Origin: Mercurialis annua
Lineage: Eukaryota; Streptophyta; Magnoliopsida; Malpighiales; Euphorbiaceae
DNA length: 64,000 bases
Direction: 5' to 3'
NCBI RefSeq assembly: GCF_937616625.2
Contig: NC_065570.1
Coordinates: 69,033,665 to 69,097,664, forward strand
Made by a program: the position numbers and the translations under genes. Shown here one piece after another: positions 47,576 to 59,839 of the stretch; within the stretch, counting starts at the first letter, position 1, and every line of letters starts with the position of its first letter. A model generated the notes under the pieces. The model saw only the letters and a program-made list of their open reading frames with translations. It was not told the origin of the DNA and ran no database searches.

Positions 47576-48165
47576 TTTTTTTTTGCCAGAAAAATAAAAA
47601 TCTTCATTGATAATTCGACTATAAAAGTGTCGAATTACCATGAGATTTATTAGATACACCACTTATGGCTAACAAAAACCGAGGTTACAAAAGCAAACAC
47701 CCCACTTATGGCTTACAAAAACCGAGGTTACAAGAGCAAACACCAAACATATGCATAGATAAAGAAACTGCCTAATAAACAAAACAAAAAAAAAATACTA
47801 TAATATGTGAAACTATTAATATACTGAAACTAACGAATTTGGAAAATCAGAAGAGTTGAAAGTCTTGATATGGACCAACTGGTGACTAAATTTCGAAAGA
47901 ACATCCGCCACCGTATTCCCTTCCCCAAAAAAATGATTTAATTGAACACAATCCATTTTGGAGTTGATAAAAACTTCATACCGATAATAATCAAAGGATA
48001 AATCAGTTTGTTAACCGCGTCAACAAGAGTTTAGAATTAGACTCAGCAACAGAGATGGAACCCCAATTTTAAGCAAAATTGGAGATTTCCTGAAGAAGAC
48101 TTTGAAGTTCTGATTATCGATTGTTGCATGTTTGAACTGCGCAGCCTCCACTTAATTCTCTTTTC
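47576..48165 (-). mobile_element. 5'-truncated, decayed LINE (RNase H end)
   Basis: On the minus strand, pieces of a plant LINE RNase H domain can be read across frameshifts (AESNSK; NKLI; then FFGEGNTVADVLSKFSHQLV in one frame), followed by non-coding text and an A-rich tail (T-run at 47576-47584). A 40-bp segment with 'ccacttatggctta' and 'aaccgaggttaca' is present twice in tandem in the 3' part (about 47660-47745). Inactive, and from a different subfamily than the intact LINE at 41336. Confidence 0.6.
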
Positions 48166-48169
48166 TATC

Positions 48170-48500
48170 TAAAAGAAACCCTAAACGATTATGTTTTTTT
48201 GGCTATCGTTATTATTTTTACTGTTGACAGTAGTCATTTTTTCTATATCGTTTAATTTTATAAAGAATAACAAATAGCCGACCTTTTACATTTTTGTTTT
48301 TGATGGATTAAAATTTATAGACGGAGCGCATTATCAATTCCAATTAAGTGCAAATTAAAAATTAAAAATAGATTGAATACATTTCAACAATAAAAATAGT
48401 ATTGATTCGGGCTAATAGTTTTTAAATATTGTACTTTATTGCTTATTGTCCTTTCTTTATGAAAGATTGTTGTTTCTTTTTCGTAAAAGATTTGTCTGGT
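48170..48500. repeat. Dispersed repeat, copy 2
   Basis: Same orientation and same ordered landmarks as 8480-8880 ('aaaccctaaa', 'gttgacagtagtca', 'gacggagcgcatta', 'aaaaatagattgaa', 'tttcaacaataaaa', 'ctttctttatgaaaga'). Identity is moderate, with many small indels, so the copies are old. The family is not recognised. Confidence 0.6.
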
Positions 48501-49533
48501 GGTGATTGAATCAGATGTCACAACTGTATTTTCTGTTATCAAAAATCACTTTGCGGTGTTAGAGAAGTTCGATAAAGGATTGCACTTTATTAGCAACACA
48601 ACCAATAATTTACTTTTTATTTTCATAAATAAATCTGCGAATTAGGTATCACATGTTAACGTAAATCGTCTATTTCATGTTAGATCACCGAATTTTAAAT
48701 TACCTTAAAAATTATTAGCTAAACTCAGTTTGTAGGACTTATAAATATGTCTAGTCTTGCTGATATTTTGATTGTTAAAGATTGAATTTATGTTAATATC
48801 TTGAATAAGTTTGAACTGAGTTTAGCTAATAATTTTTAAGATAATTTGAAATTCAATCCAAATCTAAAGTAGTTTATTTTGATTGTCAAAAATTAAATTT
48901 ATTTTGATCCCTTTACTTATTTTAAAGAAATTATAAAACTATAAATTTCAAATAATTTTTCGAACATATTTATTTATATTTTTAATCAGATTTTAAAAAA
49001 AATGTAAATATATTCTTTTTATTTTATATTTTATATTTTAAAACTAATGTTAATAAGTTATATTTGAAGTAATATTAATATTTATTATTATTGAAGGATG
49101 AATTAAATTTAAAAGAAAAATAATAATTATGAATATTGATATTGATATTTGCTTTTGAATGCATCATGGATGACAAAATAAATATCTCTAATCATCCATT
49201 ATATTATTTTTCTTACAAATGGTGTAAATAAATATTTAATGCTTTAATTTAATTTAATTTCTAGAGATGTTTCGTATTTATTCCTGAAAAAGAAAAGAAA
49301 ATTGGAGAAATGGTAGCTTTTAGATGTAGCTATAGTGAAATGAATTAATGAGAGTTATGATAAAGAAAATAGCCACACACCTGCTTAGCTATATTTATTC
49401 TTTCTCAGACTCTGTTTCACTCTTCATCTCCTCATATTTTAAGCAATAACTCACACCCTATTTTTTTATTTCTTTCTTTCTTGTCTTGTTTTATAATCTT
49501 TTATCTGTTGTATTGAATTGAAATGTATATTTT

Positions 49534-49728
49534 CTTTTTTGTGACGAGGGCTCACACTCTCAAGCTGAAACTCATAATTATTGTCAAAATTCGGGATGTT
49601 AGCCGTCCGCAAGCCCACACACCTGGTAATTCCGGACTATAATAGCTTAGTCGCAATCACTCCATTTATTAGAAAGGACATAGCCGGGGTTTAAAACCGC
49701 GACCATGGCTCCTAGATGGCTGAGCCGT
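49534..49728 (-). mobile_element. tRNA-derived SINE in arm B
   Basis: On the minus strand it begins cggctcagccatctaggag (A-box-like), followed by a B-box-like ggttttaaacccc, and ends gagccctcgtcac plus a short A-rich tail (aaaaaagaaaat). The flanking text (ctgggaattcaaa on one side, atacattt..caacagataaa on the other) is continuous in arm A at about 28410-28455, which proves an insertion. It is a different SINE family from 38592-38811. Confidence 0.75.
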
Positions 49729-51333
49729 TTGAATTCCCAGTTCTTATATTTTACTGGTGTTCATAAATCATTATTATTAAAAAGTTTCAAGTAGGTTTTG
49801 AATTAAGTTGATCATACTTTGCATATGGGCAATTTTGGTTTTGATTTTCAATTTGAGGATGATTAGAACGCAAGACGATATATTTACTTCCATTGGGGTT
49901 TTAGAATTTGAGAGATTTAATTAATTGTACACTATTCATAATTCAACTTTGTTTTATTCAGATTGAATTTCGGGAATGTTAGCGGTTAAAAAATTCTTTA
50001 AGAATGATTGGAATAATGAAGAGTGTTTTACACTATGAATTACCTTCTCATTTTCTCAGTAACCACTAGATTAGTGCAATGATTTTGAGGATTTTAAGTT
50101 TGAAAATAGGTCTTGTGATATAGTTACAAGATGTGGCTCGGAAACAGAAACGCCATAGTAAAAATCAGCAGAAGGATATTTTTTACAATAATAGTTTATA
50201 AATATTGAGTTTTGGAGTTTCAGAATCCGAAAACGAAAACGGAACGCTGAAACGAAGATCGTCCCCCTAGTATTGATAATAATTCAGTTGCTTTGCTCAC
50301 TTTAATCATGAAGTGGCAGTAGTATTTATGACTACTTGCTATGAAAATTTGTTTACAAGTTTGATTATATTTCAAAGTGAGCTGCATAAAATATAGGTAG
50401 AGCTTGTGTCCCTCATTCAGGAACCTGAATATCACTAGGATATTATCACATTTTAGACTACCAGGGGAACATTTTGTTATCTAACTGCAACTATAGAGTC
50501 AATCTCATAATGTTCGGAATCGGAACTCAGCCCCTGCAGTTATGATGATTTCTGAACTTTGAAATTTTTACCCACCATAATGCAACCTTCCAAATATCAA
50601 AGGGAAAATCTAATCATTAAGAGACAAACCAATGTCTATGTTTTAGTCTTTTATATAAGTTTCTTTAAATTTTCAATCAACGATTGGCTTTTGGTTCATG
50701 AGAGACAGGATTTACACATATCCGGGTAATGCATGATCTCCTTTTCACATTTTGGGGTTCAAAATTTACATTTTTATATTTTCTTCTGTTTAATGATTAC
50801 ATTTACATTGCAGTGGGAATAAATATTGCAGACCATTCGAAAGCAGTGAAGGACGAAGAATTTTAATATTACTTCCCCGCTCGAAGAATTTGAGCTCTTG
50901 TGACCATTATTTGTAGGAAAGTTTATAAGAAATTTAGTTCATGTTTCTCCTTTATTCATATACCGTTCTGTTTCCATTTGATTTCCTGCCGTATTTTCAT
51001 CTGGATTTGGGTTATTTTGTCGGTTTAATGTAAAGCTTTTTTTTTTTTTCAATAGTATAGCGGTGAAAATTTAGTAGCAAATATATTGGTAGAGCACAAC
51101 CAATGATGACGGAAACAGAAATATTAAATGCAAAATGGAGAGAACAATATTTGTTACAAGAATAGGTTATAAATATAAACTTTTCGAGTCTCAGAAGCTG
51201 TAGGACTCGATAAATTTTCGTGCAATATAAAGCACAATAAAGCTGGCATTGGGTTCATGTATCTATTCACTGATAATGCGTACATGTATAAGACTGCTAG
51301 GAACTCAGTCCACTATACACATCATTAAAGAGC

Positions 51334-52362
<1,029 letters not shown>

Positions 52363-52370
52363 TTATATTT

Positions 52371-52688
52371 TGAAACCACATTGGTTGTGTGTGTGAATGG
52401 ACATGTGTTTAAATATTAGTTGGGCACCTCCACTTAATACCAATTGGTTTTAAGATGGAATCTAACATAGTATCAGAGTCTTGTCCATTCACACAATTTG
52501 AATTTGGCTCGGCCCACGTGAGTTGCACGTGATGGGGGATTGGTTACTCGACCCGGACACCCTACGCGTGAGGGGGAGTATTGAAGTGGGAAATCCCACA
52601 TTGATTGTGTGTGTAAATGGACATATGTTTAAATATTAGTTGGGGCACCTTCACTTGATATCAATTGGTTTTAAGATGGAATCTAACA
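52371..52688 (+). mobile_element. TRIM retroelement upstream of chitinase B
   Basis: A 318-bp element with two direct terminal repeats: 52371-52467 and 52582-52688, sharing 'ccacattg.ttgtgtgtgt', 'aaatattagttggg', 'caattggttttaagatggaa' and 'tctaaca'. Directly after the first repeat comes tagtatcagagtc, close to the methionine tRNA primer site (tggtatcagagc). A purine tract (gagggggag, 52570-52578) precedes the second repeat. No coding region is present, as in Katydid-like TRIMs. The left repeat is about 10 bp shorter at its outer end. Arm A lacks it. Confidence 0.85.
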
Positions 52689-52790
52689 GATATGTCCTTT
52701 AGCTTTTGTCATGTTAACATATCATAAACTACCATTTACGGCACACTTCTATTGCACTAAACAAAATAGCAGCATTATAATTTGAATTCT

Positions 52791-54125
52791 ATATCAACCA
52801 TGATTCGGAAATATCTTAGGAGTAGTACATTTTTATACTCAAGTCTCTCACTAAAATGTGAGTTAATTTAATTTAATTTAAATCAAATGTGAGTAAATTA
52901 GAGAACAAGCAATGCCAAACTTATTGTTTTCTATATTGGAAATTTGAAAGTCTCATATGGAAATATAAAATTGTCACTTAATAAACAAAAGGATTTAAAT
53001 ATGGTTTATCACTCTCTCTCTCTAAAATACAATCCTCTCCCCCTCTCTGTACAAATCATACTCCAAAACTATTATCTTGAGGAGGTGGTTTTGGCCGGAA
53101 AACCATCTCTTTTTAATTTCTTTCTTAAATCTACTTAAATAATGTTTAATTAATTTGTTTTCAAAATAAATCTATCTTTAGAGGTCTCTCATACTTTGAA
53201 AGATTGAAGAAACAATTTTTTTAAAAAAACTGATTTTTTATTTGGGTTGGAAAACCACCTTTTATTTTTTATCAAAAAGTTTTCTTCAATTTTTCAGAGT
53301 AAAGTTTGATTTTTTTTATGGTAGGTGTGGGTGCTATTTAGTGTTCTTAGATCTAACCTTGGTGTCTCACTTTGAAGATGCGGAGGAAGTTCACGAAGCA
53401 AGCGGTTGCAAGGTATAATTGGACGAGATTCATGAATCTAATCCGACTCTCTTGAAAAAGAGGGGCTTGAAGGCTATTATGGCAGATTCCGGCTGGAACA
53501 TGCTTTTCTGATTATTATTTTCCTTATATTCTATAACTTTTATGTCCTTTTGCCGGTTTGCATTTTGAATAATCATAGATTTAAATTTTTGTTCTATAAT
53601 TTTCATCAATTTGTAACCTTTTATCTATCTATCTATCTATCTAAATTCTAGTTGGAAAATAAAATTATGATTTATCACAACTATTAATTTTAAATGTCAT
53701 TTGGGTTTTTTAAAATTATTCTTTTAAGTAACTCGATTTTTGGAAAATAATAATAAATTGAATAACAAATTTAATTTTTTTTTAATCTTTATTTTAAAAC
53801 TCAATTTTTCTTTCAGGATTGAAGAGAATGAAAATTAATATTCTCTTTTTCTTACAATAAGAAAATTTGTAAGGATCCATTTGGTTGGAATAAATTTTAG
53901 AAAATTTATTTACAAATAATTAGAACTATATTTTTAAATTTATATAAATTAGTTATATTTATACTAAATAAATTTAAACTTGCAAAATAACATAAATTTT
54001 ACCGCAGAATTTAACCAACCAAACATAGAAGTGCTAAACACAGAAGCTGAATAAACCATTTTGTTCAAAGCAAAGAAAGCTGAATAATTCACAGCCAGAG
54101 ACTGAACCAAACAACAGCAAAAGAA
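52791..54125. other. Intergenic DNA before the GT47 gene
   Basis: AT-rich DNA without a supported gene. It contains an (ATCT)5 microsatellite (53623-53642). At about 53340-53510 a less AT-rich stretch reads partly as protein-like text in several broken frames (for example KFTKQAVARYNWTRFMNL) and may be a retroelement scrap; I could not assign it. The last 100 bases are probably the GT47 5' UTR. Confidence 0.45.
53623..53642. repeat. (ATCT)5 microsatellite
   Basis: Five uninterrupted ATCT units in AT-rich intergenic DNA. Confidence 0.9.
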
Positions 54126-56501
54126 ATGCCTCCAAAGAGCAGCGCCGCCACCATCTCCGCCGCAAGAAGCACACTTCCATCATGCTCAGTCGCATCTCTC
54201 ATAATCATCTTCATCCTCATTTCCCTTACTTCCATAACCCTTTTCTCATTACTCTCATCTAATCCTACAAAACAATCTTTTCAAAATCTCCACAATACTC
54301 TTCAATCTTCTCAAAATACCCACCTCAAAGTATACGTAGCAGACCTCCCTAGATCTCTCAACTACGGCCTTCTTGACCAATATTGGTCCAATTCCAAACC
54401 CGATGCCCGAATTAGCTCCGACCCAGATCACCATCCCCAAATGGAACCTGCCCATGTTCCAAATCACAAAAAATTCCCTCCTTACCCTGAAAACCCATTG
54501 ATTAAGCAGTACAGTGCAGAGTACTGGATCATGGCTGATCTTATGACCCCTCAGAATTTAAAGTATCAATCATTTGCTGAAAGGGTGTTTGATCCCGCCC
54601 AAGCTGATGTTATTTTTGTGCCTTTTTTTGCTACTTTAAGTGCTGAAATGGAGCTTGGTAGAGGGACTGGTAGTTTTAGGAAGAAGCAAGGGAATGAGGA
54701 TTATAAACGGCAGAGGCAAGTTATTGATTTTGTTAAAAATTCGGATGCTTGGGAACTGTCTGGTGGTAAAGATCATGTCTTTGTTCTTACAGGTACCTGT
54801 TTTGTCTTGCTTTTGTTTAGGGTTTAGGCAAAAAAATTGGGATTCTTTGGTTTAAATTATCAGCTAATGCATTCATCAATTTATGCACGATAGTGTGGTC
54901 AATTTTAAGTTAGCTGCCGTGTGATTTTAATCTCGATTCGTCTTTGTGCAACCCTTAACTATCGTATCTGACCGGTGTAACAATTGCCTCGTGATTTTGT
55001 ACTGTATGCTATAGATGAAAGATGAGAAGAAAAATGTATGTTCTGATAGTTTAGCAGCTTATGATTTATACTCTGGATTGTCAGGTTATGTTAAAACTTG
55101 AGGCATTCTTTGGCAGACCCAGTTGCAATGTGGCATGTAAGAGCTGAGATAGCGCCGTCCATTCTCCTGGTGGTAGACTTTGGCGGCTGGTATAAGCTTG
55201 ACTCTAAATCATCCAATGGGAACTCATCTGATATGATACATCATACTCAAGTTTCGTTGCTGAAAGATGTAATTGTTCCATACACACATCTGCTTCCTCG
55301 ATTGCAATTGTCAGAGAACAAGAAACGTGATACCCTTCTTTACTTTAAAGGCGCCAAACATAGGCATCGGGTTAGTTATCAATTTCTTAAAGGTTTTTAG
55401 AATTTATCAGCAGTTCAGATATCTGATATAAGACATTATATTTTCATCAGCTATTCTTAAGTTTTATGTGTTTGCAATTGCAACTTCAGGATTTAGTATC
55501 ATACGACATTCACTGTACTGATTGCATCATTATGTTTTGTTTATTATGCCTAATAATAGGTTTCCTATTAGATGTATGTATGAGGACTTTCTTTATGATT
55601 TCTAAGTGATAAGACACGATAAAAAGAACGAAGATAGCTTTTTATCAAAATCGATTTTCTTTCGGATTCTCTCCCAAATCATTCGAGCTACCTTGTGGAA
55701 AAAAACATCTTTCGTTTCACTTTTGAATCACGTGGTTTACACATTACTTTGATTCTGTAATGATTCTCAATATGAATATACCACTTCTATTATTTCTTCA
55801 CATAAAACCTAGACTACCCGATAACATTTTTGGGTTTTATTTTGTAACCATAAGAATATGGCCAATTCCTATAAACTTACTTTTTTGCATGAATGGCATT
55901 CTGCTGCTTCATCGTGTGGGTAACAGTTACAATTTCTCTTTATTACCAGGGAGGCTTGGTTCGTGAACAATTGTGGGACTTGTTGATAAATCAGCCTGGG
56001 GTCATTATGGAAGAAGGCTTTCCCAACGCCACAGGGAGAGAGCAGTCAATCAGAGGGATGAGGGCATCAGAGTTCTGTTTGCACCCAGCAGGGGACACGC
56101 CCACTTCTTGCCGACTTTTTGATGCCATCCAAAGTCTCTGTATTCCTGTTATTGTCAGTGACAATATTGAGCTCCCATTCGAGGGAATGGTAGATTACTT
56201 GGAATTCTCAGTTTTTGTGGCAGTTAACGATGCCTTCAAACCAAATTGGCTTGTGAGTCATCTTAGAGGTATATCTGAAAAGCAGAGGGATAATTTTCGT
56301 CGTAAAATGGCTGAAGTTCAGCCAATTTTTGAGTATGATAATGGTCATCCTGGAGGTATTGGAGCAGTTCCTCCAAATGGTGCAGTGAATCAAATATGGA
56401 AAAAGGTCCACCAGAAGGTGCCCATGATTAAGGAAGCCATTGTTAGAGAGAAGAGGAAACCAGCAGGCGTAACGGTTCCTTTGCGATGCCATTGTACGTA
56501 A
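54126..56501 (+). CDS. Exostosin-family (GT47) glycosyltransferase
   Basis: A Golgi type II membrane enzyme of family GT47, related to plant cell-wall glycosyltransferases; donor and acceptor cannot be told from sequence. Three exons join in frame: 54126-54792, 55117-55370 and 55950-56501, giving 490 residues. One membrane anchor (about 22-43, SVASLIIIFILISLTSITLF) follows a short basic N-terminus. The exostosin domain opens with KVYVADLPRSLNYGLLDQYW and continues with PLIKQYSAEYWIMADL, VIFVPFFATLSAEMELG, DHVFVLTDPVAMW, LLYFKGAKHRHRGGLVREQL, EEGFPNATGREQSIRGMR and the conserved FCLHPAGDTPTSCRLFDAI and CIPVIVSDNIELPFE. This matches the At1g34270/At3g03650-type group as I remember it. Nothing is missing. 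The first intron begins inside the aspartate codon of TDPVAMW. Confidence 0.93.
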
Positions 56502-56896
56502 AAGTAATGACACCTCTGTTCACTTTTATTATCCTCTTGTACAATGTTTTTCAAGACAATGCGATTTCTCTTTATGGCCGATCAATTTTATTTCGTGCCC
56601 GTGCACTATCTATATTTTCTTTTATCATTTCCATTTTCCAGCAATGTTGCACGCCACTGATAATTTCTCGGGCACACATGATGTCATCCTTTTCATTCAT
56701 TTTATAGAATTAGAACATTTGATCAAGTATGAACTGCAGTCACGTCTTGCTAAGTTCTCAAAGGGTTCAAATGCTGCTAGATTTAGAAATACAGTAGTGT
56801 GCTCCATCTTATGAAACCGGAAACGAAAATTTCAGGGTCTGGAGTGCAAAGCAACCTTCTGTAGCAAGAAAGAATGCTTGTTAACATTTTTTTAGG

Positions 56897-57385
56897 CCAA
56901 ACTCATCTTCAGGACCCTGTACTTTCATATTTTGTTCATTGTAGTTCTTTTTTTTAGAGTTTTGTATTCATTAGGTCATGTACTTCATGGATTTGATCTA
57001 ATGTCCTTTGGACGGAATTACTACGTGTGTGTTCAGTTGCCCTTATCGTTACCACTTGGGAAAATGATAAAATGGATTTGGTTAATGGGTTAAGTTTTTT
57101 TTAATTAATAAGTCCATGGACTTTCAAATTTTGTTTATCTAGTTTTTGTACTTTTAAATTTTTATTTACCTAGTTCTTGTACTTTCAATTTTTGTTTATT
57201 TAGTCCTTCTTCATGTTTGGTCTTACGCGCGTTTCACGACGAGTATATTGGACGTTCCAATTCCATCCAAAAAGAACTTAGAAATTCAAAATAAATCAAG
57301 TACATGAATTAGATAAAAGATAGAACTTTGATCACATATTTAAAAAGATAAAAGTACAGGGGCTCAAGATGGGTATGACGTTTTT
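56897..57385. mobile_element. Foldback element with internal short repeats
   Basis: The left end (aactcatcttcaggaccctg, then tacttt) and the right end (aaagtacaggggctcaagat, then gggtatg) pair as imperfect inverted repeats. Inside, a 34-36 bp word of the form 'tttgtttatctagtttttgt / actttcaa' is repeated about three times (57118-57205), and an inverted counterpart lies near the right end (57290-57330). Non-coding; superfamily uncertain. Confidence 0.6.
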
Positions 57386-58389
57386 TTTATATTACACTAA
57401 TGTATTTGCATTCTTTTATAACATTATTAAGACTTCTCCGTACAATATTATTTCCATTACATCCAAAAGAAATGAAAAAATGTAAATTTTCAGAATAAAA
57501 TAGTGTAAATTATTTCTTTATGAATCGAACAATCCCAAATTGTGGGAAGGCATTAAAGTTGGGCAAGTAGATGGATGAGTTAGTATCTTTATCCTCTTCT
57601 TACAGAATAGAGGGTTTAGCAACATACTGAAACAATATTGTCATAAATTGGCCAAAACAGGCCAGTCACTTCACTTTTGAATGATTTAGTAAATTTAATT
57701 TAACTTTTTTAAAAAGGTTTTTGTTTTAGTTTTAAAAAGTAAGAAAAATTAATTAAAGTAAGAAAAATTTTAAATTTGATTTATTCGGTTAATAGATCTC
57801 ATAAAAATATAATTTTATATTTTTATGTCAAAAGTAAATTTCAAAGTAAATTTTTTGTTAAATTGAGGGAGTGAATTTACTTAAATTTTAAAGTAAACTT
57901 TATATTTTGAATTTAGAAATTGGGAGTGAGGCTCAAATTCATTAAGGCGACAAAAAATTACCAACTTGACTATTATCTAATTTGACACATCATCAAAACT
58001 AAAAGATGAAAGTAAGATGAGTTAAAATAAAAGTTAGACGGTCAAATGAATGAAAGGGTAATGAAAATAAAAAAAAAATTGAATTTATAATTTTTTTTAA
58101 AAAATATAATAATATAAAAATTCAAATCAAACCTAAAATTAATTTTTTTTCTCAACATTTTTTTTATTTTTAATTTGAAACTATAGATTAAGTGTTTTTA
58201 CTTTTAGCGTTAGTTTTATTTTTCATACATAAAAGTAAAAGTAGAATTTAAATTATACTTTCTTTTATTTTGTAGTCTAACTTTTTTTTTTAGTTTTTTC
58301 TTTTATTGTTTTGAAATAAAAAAATTACTAATTATATATAAATAAGAGGGTTACTTTTTTAATTTTCATAACAAAAAATATATTAATTA

Positions 58390-58850
58390 TAGGCTAAACC
58401 TATTTTGGGTCCCTAAACTATATATTTTTTGTTCACTAGGTCCTTTAACTTTTATTTGACTTTTTTGGGTCCTTAAACTTTCATTTTTTGGTTCATCAGG
58501 TCCTTCAACTTTTATTTGACTTTTTTGGGTCCTTAAACTTTCATTTTTTGGTTCATCAGGTCCTTCAACTTTTATTTTTTGGTTCATCAGGTCATTCAAC
58601 TTTTATTTGCCTTTCTCAAGTCCCTAATTGTATATTTTTTGGTTCATTGAGTTCTTAAATGGATCTTCGTTAAAAGAGCTAATGAACCAAAAAACAAAAG
58701 TTTAAGAATCTGAGAAAGTCAAATAAAAGTTGAGGGATCTTATGAATTAAAAAATGAAAATTTAAGGATCCGAGAAAGCTAAATAAAAATTGAAGGACTT
58801 GATGAACCAAAAAATAAAAATTTAAAGATCTTAAAATGGGTTCAACTTTA
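58390..58850. mobile_element. Foldback element built of 60-bp tandem repeats
   Basis: The left half carries a 60-bp unit (ggtccttaaactttcatttt, then ggttcatcaggtccttcaac, then 'ttttatttgacttttttg') repeated in tandem at about 58470-58590, with partial copies on both sides. The right half (about 58677-58850) carries the same words in reverse complement ('aatgaaccaaaaaa', 'gaaagtcaaataaaagttga', 'aatttaaggatc'). The open frame that spans the left half on the minus strand is only a consequence of the 60-bp period and is not a gene. Confidence 0.75.
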
Positions 58851-59188
58851 ATTATATAAGGATCTAAAAGCTAGGAAGTCAGAGAGGTTAAACTAGAATA
58901 TGAGGGATCGATATGTTAAAATATGCATTATCATAATACACGCCAGCTTAAAAGATATGTTCACGTGCTCTTTCTGTCTATAATCCAACACTTGAAATAT
59001 TAGAATGGTAAATTAAACTGTTTATTGATTTGATTTAGTGACATTTAATAAACTTAAAAAATAACGGAATCTAAAAAGTAAATTATGTTATACTAAAGTT
59101 TCTATTCTGGATTAATTAGAAGCTTACTTCTATTTGAGTGACGAGGGTATTTTTTTGGAGTCTAACTAAATAATTTTGGAGTGTGATT

Positions 59189-59372
59189 TATTTTTTTTGT
59201 AAGCCCATCCAGTTTTCAAACTTCGCCCTGACTAATCCGGATCCGACCCGCCTCGCGCACCTGGAATGGTAGGTGAGTCTACCAGTGGAATTTTCTGCAT
59301 TCACAAGACTCGAACCCGAGACCTTGTTTAAACGATACCAAGCCGCTTACCACTTGGACCAACCCCCATTGG
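59189..59372 (-). mobile_element. tRNA-derived SINE with 12-bp target duplication
   Basis: Second copy of the SINE at 38592-38811, same orientation: A-box-like 'ggtccaagtggtaagcgg', B-box ggttcgagtc, shared body 'ggatccggattagtcagg'. The target duplication TGGAGTGTGATT is exact (59177-59188 and 59373-59384). Here the A tail is only about 10 bases, against 41 in the other copy. Confidence 0.92.
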
Positions 59373-59839
59373 TGGAGTGTGATTATTAAGAGTTGGAATG
59401 AGAAAATTTCCACCCAAAATATATTATACTAGTATCTAAAACATGTAGACATAAATTTTAATGAAATTGAGTTTGACTGTCTTAACAATTTCATTTATAG
59501 TGAAATTTAATTTTTGAATTTTGTATAATTTAATTTTAATTTAATTTTTTTCTTTTTATTCCGCATTTTTTTATATTGGAAAGACTAAAAGATATTTTAT
59601 TATTAAGAGAAAAATTTATTTTTGCAAACTTAGAAAAAATAATCTTTTTTTTTTTTTGATATTTTAATTTTTACTTATAATTTAAGGAGTGTTACAAAAT
59701 AAGCCCAAACTATTGCACTCGAGTACAGCTATGGATCAACTGAAACCCAAATAACGGTAATAATATAGAGTATCTTAGATTATTAACTTCACTTATTATG
59801 AAAGATACTGGAGTATCTTTTAATCCTTTGCTGTTAAGG

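Larger units (their letters stand above)
46933..49450. other. Intergenic DNA with element relics
   Basis: Apart from the truncated LINE (47576-48165) and the dispersed repeat (48170-48500) this is AT-rich sequence without a supported gene. At 48700-48860 the words 'gctaataatttttaag' and 'aaattcaat' recur on opposite strands, suggesting another small worn foldback insertion. Confidence 0.5.

Noticed and set aside
58387..58599. Open frame of 70 codons with 20-residue repeats (minus strand)
   Set aside because: The period is 60 bp, so any frame without a stop repeats as a peptide. It lies within a foldback element and has no family match.
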